This document shows positions 39,065 through 44,867 of a stretch of DNA of 44,867 nt, in pieces. Positions within the stretch are counted from its first letter, which is position 1. Every line of letters begins with the position of its first letter. The position numbers were made by a program, and so were the translations under genes. Source of the stretch: Salinivirgaceae bacterium (GTDB lineage: Bacteria; Bacteroidota; Bacteroidia; Bacteroidales; Salinivirgaceae); the NCBI GenBank assembly GCA_002869335.1, contig PKTE01000213.1:1-44867 (forward strand). The letters run 5' to 3'. Below the pieces are notes generated by a model. It did not search any database. It was not told where the DNA came from and worked only from the letters and a program-made list of their open reading frames with translations.

Positions 39065-40900
39065 TTATTTGTTTTCTTTTTGATTTATTTTAAATGGTTT
39101 GTATTCACTTCCGGAAAATTCAACTCCGGCATGGCCTGCATATTCAAGCATGTTCAAACGAACACCATGCACAATAACAGCCATTGCAGCTAATATCATA
39201 TTCAACCCATGACCAAGTATCAAAATAAGAACTGCACTGATACCGGATGTCACTGTTGTAATACCGTCACCAATGGCCATTTGATTGAAACTCTCTGCCA
39301 TCAATACTGTGGACAAACCAACAGCATATAGACGAATATATGATATGATATCTGAAAATCCGTTGATAATACTCAATGGCAAATTCCCAATTGATGAGAT
39401 CATTCCCTTAAAGAAACCAACTGATGTATTAGAAAAGAGTGCTACTGCAACTGCGCCTCCTACAAATAACCATACCATAAATGATGGCGCTTCGATACCT
39501 AATACCATTTGATTTACAATAAAATACAATCCCCAAACAATTGATACCCAACCTAACTGAGCAATAACCTTTACACTATTTATGTATTTCCATCCTGTTT
39601 GAAGGTGTCCAATTGTAAGATGAATAGCACCTACAAGGAACATAAATTTCTGTACAAAAACAGTATCGCCACCAAAACTTGCTAACTGATCAACAATTAG
39701 TGCATTTAAGAATGGAATACCTGCTATTAGCTTGGATCCGAAATAAGTTCCAGATACTACACCCCAGATCATGATTGAAATTGAAAGTGTGTATATCAAT
39801 TGAAATTCTACCCTGCGCTTAAATCTTGTTTTAGCATGAGCGATAAATGTCAGCAACAAGAACACAAGTCCATAGCCTGCATCTCCCACCAAAATTCCGG
39901 TGAAAAAAGTAAAGAATAGCATAAAAACCTTTGATACATCAATCTCATTGTATCCAGGAACCAATCCCATAAAGTTCATCACAGGACGGATTTTATCTGC
40001 CCAACCTGGTGATTGAATATATGTTGGTATCTCGTCAGCTTCTTCTTTTGAAGGATCTTCAATTATATAACCCCAACCATTCTTTTCAGCTGTTTTTGAA
40101 AGATTTTCTACTTTCTTTTCAGGAATATATCCTTTCCAGTAGCGAATTTGTCCTTCTACAACCTCCCCACAAAATTGTACATTTCGCACTTCAAATCTAC
40201 GAATACGCTCATCTAATGCATCTTGCAAAAAGTGCTTTTGAATAGTCAACGCATTCAATTCAAATCGTGCTTTTTGAATAGCTTTTTCCTTTTTATCGAT
40301 TTTTTCATCTAAAGTTTCAAAATCGAATTCAGGAATTGACTCCTCATGATATAATAGTCTTTCAGAACTATCCTGGGTCATTAATACTACTCGTGCTGCT
40401 TTCTTATCAGCACCTATAACAGCAATATCATCACGCTTTTTCAATTTAGACAAATCCTTTTCAGGAATTGTATACAATTTCAGATGAAGTCCTTTCGAGG
40501 CCAGTTCAGCTAAATCAGCTTTTGTAACTTCTCCCCACACGCTATACCATTCTTTAGCAGCTTTGAGTCTATCTAATGCTTTTTGATCGTAACTGTATTC
40601 ATCATAAGTAGATAAAACTCGTTCCATTAAAGCAATCTCGCCACGCTGCTTATCTGTATATACCTGAACATCGATCTTATTATCTGACACTTCAGGCAAA
40701 CCAACGAATTGCTCAAGAATTCCGATGGCTTTGGTCATTTGCTCTATCCGCGCTTTTACACGGTAAATTGATTCATCATCGGCAGGATGAAACGGAGTAA
40801 CATGTAACACACCTAATTCTCCTAATCTGGTTAAATCATAATCCATATCCTGATTTGAACCAGATATAAAAAGTGTTACTTTTTTCATTTTCGTTATCAT
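39065..40900 (-). CDS. ntpI: V-type ATP synthase membrane subunit I (a subunit)
   Basis: 611 residues. The N-terminal cytoplasmic half (about 1-325) has coiled-coil arms that act as stator. About seven or eight membrane helices follow. The ion-channel arginine is in FSDIISYIRLYAVGLS (Arg near 520). The start at 40900 is supported by AGGAGG five bases upstream, although an ATG four codons later is also possible. It carries ions between the two half-channels against the NtpK ring. Confidence 0.95.
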   Translation of the reverse strand: MITKMKKVTLFISGSNQDMDYDLTRLGELGVLHVTPFHPADDESIYRVKARIEQMTKAIGILEQFVGLPEVSDNKIDVQVYTDKQRGEIALMERVLSTYDEYSYDQKALDRLKAAKEWYSVWGEVTKADLAELASKGLHLKLYTIPEKDLSKLKKRDDIAVIGADKKAARVVLMTQDSSERLLYHEESIPEFDFETLDEKIDKKEKAIQKARFELNALTIQKHFLQDALDERIRRFEVRNVQFCGEVVEGQIRYWKGYIPEKKVENLSKTAEKNGWGYIIEDPSKEEADEIPTYIQSPGWADKIRPVMNFMGLVPGYNEIDVSKVFMLFFTFFTGILVGDAGYGLVFLLLTFIAHAKTRFKRRVEFQLIYTLSISIMIWGVVSGTYFGSKLIAGIPFLNALIVDQLASFGGDTVFVQKFMFLVGAIHLTIGHLQTGWKYINSVKVIAQLGWVSIVWGLYFIVNQMVLGIEAPSFMVWLFVGGAVAVALFSNTSVGFFKGMISSIGNLPLSIINGFSDIISYIRLYAVGLSTVLMAESFNQMAIGDGITTVTSGISAVLILILGHGLNMILAAMAVIVHGVRLNMLEYAGHAGVEFSGSEYKPFKINQKENK

Positions 40901-40905
40901 GATGC

Positions 40906-40911
40906 CCTCCT
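40906..40911 (-). promoter_or_regulatory. Strong Shine-Dalgarno site of ntpI
   Basis: AGGAGG lies five bases before the ATG and shares bases with the ntpD TAG stop codon. It favours the start at 40900. Confidence 0.75.
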
Positions 40912-41503
40912 ATTCGTTTTTAGTTTTCACCACTTTCGCTGTGGCAATCATTAGTCGTTCATCATCCTGCAACTTTTGACCTATCTTCCTGATTGCCATT
41001 TGGGCATTAGGAATACGTCGGTTTTCAAAAAGTTTAACACGTGCGCGCACATCAAGCAATTCTTCTTCAAGCAGTTCTATTTGTTCTTCCAAACATTTTA
41101 TTTCTGCTTTTAACTGAAGTTGCTCTTGCATTAACTCAATTGCATCATCAACCCAAAGCGGCATATCATTTTCGATTGTTGCCACATTGAAATCAACTTT
41201 TTCGTATTGCTGCACTCTCACTCCGGCTACATCCACAGGACGGGTTACAATTTTATTTACAGAGATCAATTGGCTAACATCTACCCAATTATCACTGAAA
41301 ACCGCCAACCATGGTTTAGCCTTTTTATTATTGCGTTCAATTGCTTCTTCGATTTTCTCGATTTGCTCTGCAATACCGTTAATAGTTACCATCAAAGATT
41401 TTTCCATGGCTTCGAATAACGGCAACATGCGTTGAGAAACCTTCAAAATCTTTTTCTGGCGAGCTCTTTCGGTTTTAGTATATTTTATTTTCATTCCAGC
41501 CAT
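40910..41503 (-). CDS. ntpD: V-type ATP synthase subunit D
   Basis: 197 residues, predicted as long antiparallel helices forming the central rotor shaft. The N-terminal KYTKTERARQKKILKVSQRMLPLFE and the C-terminal VKLFENRRIPNAQMAIRKIGQKL, which turns inside the A3B3 head, are conserved in the family. The central DVAGVRVQQYEKVDF loop is typical. It starts three bases after the DUF2764 gene. Confidence 0.94.
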   Translation of the reverse strand: MAGMKIKYTKTERARQKKILKVSQRMLPLFEAMEKSLMVTINGIAEQIEKIEEAIERNNKKAKPWLAVFSDNWVDVSQLISVNKIVTRPVDVAGVRVQQYEKVDFNVATIENDMPLWVDDAIELMQEQLQLKAEIKCLEEQIELLEEELLDVRARVKLFENRRIPNAQMAIRKIGQKLQDDERLMIATAKVVKTKNE

Positions 41504-41505
41504 AA

Positions 41506-42009
41506 CTACACCTCCGAATTTTGTATTGGATTTACAACTGAGTCAAGCACTTTTGCTCCATGAGTTTTATCGAACGAATAAACGCGACTTACCAATTCCA
41601 GTTTTAATTTGTAAACAATTAATTCAGTCATGGTAAAATTAGCGCCGACCTCCATATCAGTTAATTCATCCCACTCCCATTGAATAATTGCCATCTCTCT
41701 TTCCAATGGATCAAGTTCCATTAGAGATTTTGAGAGATTAATTAATTCCGGTTCTCGTTGTTGCCATTTTGCAGTGCGTAATTCACTCAAATCGTTGTGT
41801 AAATCCTCAATCAATTTGGTAAACCTTTTCAGTTTTCCTTTTCCTGAGCCAGCATTTACTTCTTGCAAACTAAATTGCCCCAGCTTAAGGAAACTTTTCT
41901 TAGAAAGTTGGCTTTGTGCTTCGTTTAAAAACTCATCCATTGTAATTGGAGGAGCCTCTCCATATGTTAATGAAGGTAAACTACACATTAAATAAACCAG
42001 GTTCGACAT
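41506..42009 (-). CDS. DUF2764 protein of the V-type ATPase operon
   Basis: 167 residues. The N-terminal NLVYLMCSLPSLTYGEAPP followed by MDEFLNEAQSQLS resembles the start of V-ATPase subunit C (AC39-type), and the rest is helical with ELRTAKWQQREP. This family is found in Bacteroidota and chlamydial-type V-ATPase operons in the place of the missing subunit C. It is about half the usual length of subunit C, so its structural role is inferred from context. Strong Shine-Dalgarno AAGGAGG, six bases from the ATG. Confidence 0.82.
   Translation of the reverse strand: MSNLVYLMCSLPSLTYGEAPPITMDEFLNEAQSQLSKKSFLKLGQFSLQEVNAGSGKGKLKRFTKLIEDLHNDLSELRTAKWQQREPELINLSKSLMELDPLEREMAIIQWEWDELTDMEVGANFTMTELIVYKLKLELVSRVYSFDKTHGAKVLDSVVNPIQNSEV
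41510..41515 (-). promoter_or_regulatory. Strong Shine-Dalgarno site of ntpD
   Basis: GGAGGT lies six bases before the ntpD ATG, inside the end of the DUF2764 coding sequence. Confidence 0.7.
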
Positions 42010-42010
42010 A

Positions 42011-42616
42011 TTAAGCCTCCTTATTGCCAGTGATTTTCTCTACTAGTTCACTATTAATTAATGAAAACAATCCCTGTTCTACATCTTCGGCAGACACCAT
42101 GAATTGCATTCCTTCATTTTCATCGCAGCTAACTACAATCTTTGCATCATTTCCAGTCAAAGGTTTTACTGTAACTTCCTTAGCAAAGGCAGAAGACTTA
42201 ATATAAGCTTCCATCTTAGCTGAAAGGTCAGCAGCAACTTCAACGGTCTTTTTACCAGAAATTTCCTCCAGCACTTTTTCAAGCAAAGCTTTCAAGTACT
42301 CTTCTTGAGTAAATAATTGCTTGCACTCTTGTCCAAAAGCGCCTTTTAAATGGTCAATTAAACTGATTTTAGTTGCCTCAACCATATCGCGGGCTGCCTG
42401 TGAAATTGCAGCTTTAGCATTCTTTTCAGATTGTTCAGCATTAGCTTTTGCTTCATCAATAATCTTTTGACTTTTTGCTTTAGCATCAGCCAAAATTTGC
42501 TCTGCTTCTTTGTGTGCAGTTTCTAATATCTTTTGTTTTTCAGATTCACCTGCCTGTACACCTTGCTCCTTCAGTCTGGATACAACTCCCTCGAGGTTTT
42601 CTTTATATGTACTCAT
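42011..42616 (-). CDS. ntpE: V-type ATP synthase subunit E (peripheral stalk)
   Basis: 201 residues. A long N-terminal coiled coil rich in Ala, Lys and Glu (about 1-85) is followed by a globular C-terminal domain (about 95-198) with FTQEEYLKALLEKVLEEI and the strand KIVVSCDENEG. This is the plan of subunit E, which with G forms the stator stalk. No G subunit gene is seen. It is placed after ntpB here; in many Bacteroidota and chlamydial clusters, from memory, subunit E comes first. Confidence 0.85.
   Translation of the reverse strand: MSTYKENLEGVVSRLKEQGVQAGESEKQKILETAHKEAEQILADAKAKSQKIIDEAKANAEQSEKNAKAAISQAARDMVEATKISLIDHLKGAFGQECKQLFTQEEYLKALLEKVLEEISGKKTVEVAADLSAKMEAYIKSSAFAKEVTVKPLTGNDAKIVVSCDENEGMQFMVSAEDVEQGLFSLINSELVEKITGNKEA
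42016..42022 (-). promoter_or_regulatory. Strong Shine-Dalgarno site of the DUF2764 gene
   Basis: AAGGAGG lies six bases before the ATG, within the last codons of ntpE. Confidence 0.75.
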
Positions 42617-42627
42617 CTGTTTATGTT

Positions 42628-43935
42628 TTATTTATTCCAATATTCATCAATTAATTTCTGGCTCAAACCAGTCTCAGTTGGTTCAAAGTGTTTGCGCAAC
42701 ACATCCCAACACATATCAAGTGCATCGTTAAGATCAATTGGATCACCAAATGGTTCTTCGATGTTTGAAATAAAGTCTGCTCGGTAACGCAACAATTTTT
42801 GAGAAAAAGCATCATTTGCCGCACCTACTTCAGCAGCTTCATGCGCTTTCTCCGCATCAGCCAATAGCGAAGCCATTACTGTCATTATTGGACGGTGATC
42901 GCTACGTGTTTTACCATTTACTTGTTGCTTCAAACGAGACAGAGAACGAGCTAATTTAAGTTTTCCTCCCTCAAGGAAAAACTGTCCTTCTGTAATATAT
43001 CCAGTATTATCAGGTACAGGATCTTCAAGCGATTCAAGGGTTGTGGCACCAATAATTGTTATAGATCCGGCACCCTCCACATCAGCTGCTACTTCGTAAC
43101 GTTTTGCTAATTCTGAATATAAAGAACCAGGATATCCTTGCAGTGAAGGAATCATATCCTGATAGTTGGCAACGTTTCTTAAAATATTAGACCAGTTAGT
43201 CATATCAGTAAGAAGAACCAATACATCTTTACCCTGATCAGCAAACTCACGAGCTACGCTTAATGCAACGTCAGGCAACATTAAACCTTTAATCTGCGAT
43301 TCACCCGCAAGGTGAGTAAACATAATGGTTTTATCCATGTTACCAGAACTTGAAAGCTCATCTTTAAAATACTGATACTCATCGAATTTCAGACCAATAC
43401 CTGCAAAAATAATCACATCAGCCTGAGCTCCTTTTGCAATTTGCGAAAGCAACTTATTGTAAGGTTCAGTCGGACCTGCAAAAATTGGAATCTTTTGCGA
43501 TTTTACCAATGTATTGAAAACGTCAATCATAGGTACACCAGTCCACATAGGCTGTTTAGGAACCAAACGAACAGTTGGATTAAGCGTATCTAATCGTGTA
43601 GAAAGTTGTTTTTTGTAAATAACCTCTGGGCCATCATCAGCCACATTTCCAATACCGTCAAAACTACGGCCAAGCATATTTTCAGAAAACCCAACTGTTA
43701 AAGGTACTTCGTGCATACGAATGCGGGTGCGAGTTGTCAAACCCTGTGTTCCGCTAAAAACCTGAAAAGTTGTATTATCTTCTGAGATATTAATTGCTTT
43801 TGCAAATGATATACTTCTATTATCGTTAGCATTGATAAGCTCAACTACGTGATTGAGTGCTACTCCGGGATTTCCTTCCACAGAGATAAGCGCCTTACCA
43901 ACTTCACTAATTTTATTTATCTCCTTACGAATCAT
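42628..43935 (-). CDS. ntpB: V-type ATP synthase regulatory subunit B
   Basis: 435 residues, full length. The non-catalytic B subunit lacks a P-loop. Motifs include MLGRSFDGIGNVADDGP (about 86-102), PMIDVFNTLVKSQKIPIFAG (about 135-154), LLTDMTNWSNILR (about 242-254) and GYPGSLYSELAKRYE. The start is preceded by AGAGGA. It begins two bases after ntpA. Confidence 0.97.
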   Translation of the reverse strand: MIRKEINKISEVGKALISVEGNPGVALNHVVELINANDNRSISFAKAINISEDNTTFQVFSGTQGLTTRTRIRMHEVPLTVGFSENMLGRSFDGIGNVADDGPEVIYKKQLSTRLDTLNPTVRLVPKQPMWTGVPMIDVFNTLVKSQKIPIFAGPTEPYNKLLSQIAKGAQADVIIFAGIGLKFDEYQYFKDELSSSGNMDKTIMFTHLAGESQIKGLMLPDVALSVAREFADQGKDVLVLLTDMTNWSNILRNVANYQDMIPSLQGYPGSLYSELAKRYEVAADVEGAGSITIIGATTLESLEDPVPDNTGYITEGQFFLEGGKLKLARSLSRLKQQVNGKTRSDHRPIMTVMASLLADAEKAHEAAEVGAANDAFSQKLLRYRADFISNIEEPFGDPIDLNDALDMCWDVLRKHFEPTETGLSQKLIDEYWNK

Positions 43936-43937
43936 GA

Positions 43938-44867
43938 TTAATCCTCTTTTTGTTGAATAAATTCATTAATTTTTTGTGGAAGTGTAGCTATCTCACTTTC
44001 CTCTCTGGCATTATTATTCCAATCTTTCCATTGCTGACGCAATGTGTCAAATTTTGATTTGATGGTAAGTTTAAACTCATCATCTTCCATATTGCCTTGC
44101 TCAAATTTAATTTCAGAATCAATTAGTTTTTGAACAGACTCATTAATAATATTCAAACGATCAGGTCTGGTACAAGAATCAAAATCGTGGAAAGCATCTT
44201 GCTGAAGCACGCAGAAATCAATGGTTACTCCTTTTTGGAATAATACATATTTATCAACAGGCACTTTTTTCAAACCAATAGTACTAATGGTTTGGTCGAT
44301 ACCATTTGCTTCATGAAGCGTGGAAAGAATTTTATTACGGTCTTCCCATGGAATAAAACTATCGTAGCTTGAAGTAGTGTATGACAAAGGATCAATAGCA
44401 GGGTACTTTTTAGCATCAGCTCGATCCTGTGATAATCCCCAGAAAGCACCGGTCGAATCCATTGTAGCCTGGGTAACAGGCTCCTGGAAGTTACCACCGG
44501 CAGGTGAAACGGTTCCAATAAATGTCAATGAACCACCTGTAGCCTCATCGGCTCCAGCTCTCTGGTACATACCTTTAATCTGATCAGGAATATCCATTGG
44601 GAATGCTTCAGGACCAGGTATATCACCCTGACGACCACTACGCTCACGCAAAGCCTGAGCCCAACGCGAAGTAGAATCCGCTAGCATAATTACATTGAAC
44701 CCCTGATATCTGTAATACTCACCTACTGTTAATGCAATAAATACAGAAGCCTCACGAGCTGCTACAGGCATCGAACTTGTATTACCAAAAATACACATAC
44801 GATTCATCAAAGATTCACCAGTAGTTGGATCTTCCAACTCAGCAAATTCTTTAAAAACCTCTACAGC
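43938..44867 (-). CDS. ntpA: V-type ATP synthase catalytic subunit A, 5' end off window
   Basis: The last 309 residues of the catalytic subunit; the frame is open to the window edge, so the N-terminal half with the P-loop is outside. Visible are the Walker-B and surrounding region (MLADSTSRWAQALRERSGRQGDIPG), NTSSMPVAAREAS before it, the catalytic-site loop FIGTVSPAGGNFQEPVTQAT, and the helical C-terminal domain. About 580 residues would be usual for the full protein. A TTG at 44837 is only an internal codon, not a start. Confidence 0.96.
   Translation of the reverse strand, partial: AVEVFKEFAELEDPTTGESLMNRMCIFGNTSSMPVAAREASVFIALTVGEYYRYQGFNVIMLADSTSRWAQALRERSGRQGDIPGPEAFPMDIPDQIKGMYQRAGADEATGGSLTFIGTVSPAGGNFQEPVTQATMDSTGAFWGLSQDRADAKKYPAIDPLSYTTSSYDSFIPWEDRNKILSTLHEANGIDQTISTIGLKKVPVDKYVLFQKGVTIDFCVLQQDAFHDFDSCTRPDRLNIINESVQKLIDSEIKFEQGNMEDDEFKLTIKSKFDTLRQQWKDWNNNAREESEIATLPQKINEFIQQKED
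43942..43947 (-). promoter_or_regulatory. Shine-Dalgarno site of ntpB
   Basis: AGAGGA lies six bases before the ntpB ATG, within the end of ntpA. Confidence 0.55.

Noticed and set aside
44837-44837. TTG at 44837 as the ntpA start
   Set aside because: The frame is open to the window edge and codes for typical upstream subunit A sequence, so the gene is truncated by the window.

Overview
The window is a low-GC piece of a Bacteroidota chromosome, probably class Bacteroidia (a Marinilabiliales/Bacteroidales-like anaerobe or facultative anaerobe; the order is a guess). The supporting signs are a PorT-type type IX secretion gene beside ubiE, a TamL lipoprotein of the Omp85 superfamily, a Reg_prop sensor, a seven-gene V-type ATPase cluster containing a DUF2764 protein, L36 and S14 without zinc ligands, -7 boxes of the Bacteroidota form TAnnTTTG, and few Shine-Dalgarno sequences outside the ATPase operon. 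No rRNA, tRNA, CRISPR array, insertion sequence or phage gene was seen, and no gene-free stretch exceeds about 240 bases.

Layout. 1-25: terminator of a plus-strand gene lying off the window. 60-3269 (-): large Reg_prop/Y_Y_Y sensor with a SpoIIE-type phosphatase output. 3326-6472 (-): ubiD-family decarboxylase and enolase, with a strong terminator hairpin squeezed between them. 6615-23639 (-): one unbroken run of 32 translation and secretion genes (str, S10, spc and alpha clusters fused: rpsL to rplQ, with fusA, secY, infA, rpmJ and rpoA), with no gap above 30 bases, one recognisable promoter and one terminator. 23879-24934 (-): a four-module helix-hairpin-helix protein gene broken by a single in-frame TGA. 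24957-28794 (-): a sodium-coupled transporter of the SNF family and tamL. 28892-29644 (+): TrmH/SpoU methyltransferase. 29647-34910 (-): purL, ubiE, porT and a COG2509-type flavoprotein. 35073-37200 (+): an unknown polytopic membrane protein and a short-chain dehydrogenase. 37202-38456 (-): two overlapping genes for secreted proteins, one DUF2490. 38584-44867 (-): the V-type ATPase operon, transcribed A (cut by the window edge), B, E, DUF2764, D, I, K.

How it fits together. Most of the window is core housekeeping: ribosome assembly and elongation, Sec translocation, the RNA polymerase alpha subunit, glycolysis, purine synthesis and menaquinone methylation. The remainder is envelope and ion-coupling machinery. 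The NtpK proteolipid keeps residues matching the sodium ligands of the Enterococcus hirae rotor, so the V-ATPase may be sodium-coupled; the neighbouring SNF transporter would then be another sodium user.

No wholly new system is evident. The points most worth a second look are the in-frame nonsense codon in the HhH gene, the 134-residue Lys/Ala/Glu/Pro tail on L17, the terminator that ends four bases before the ubiD start codon, the forced TTG start of ubiE inside purL, and the reduced V-ATPase operon with strong Shine-Dalgarno sites.
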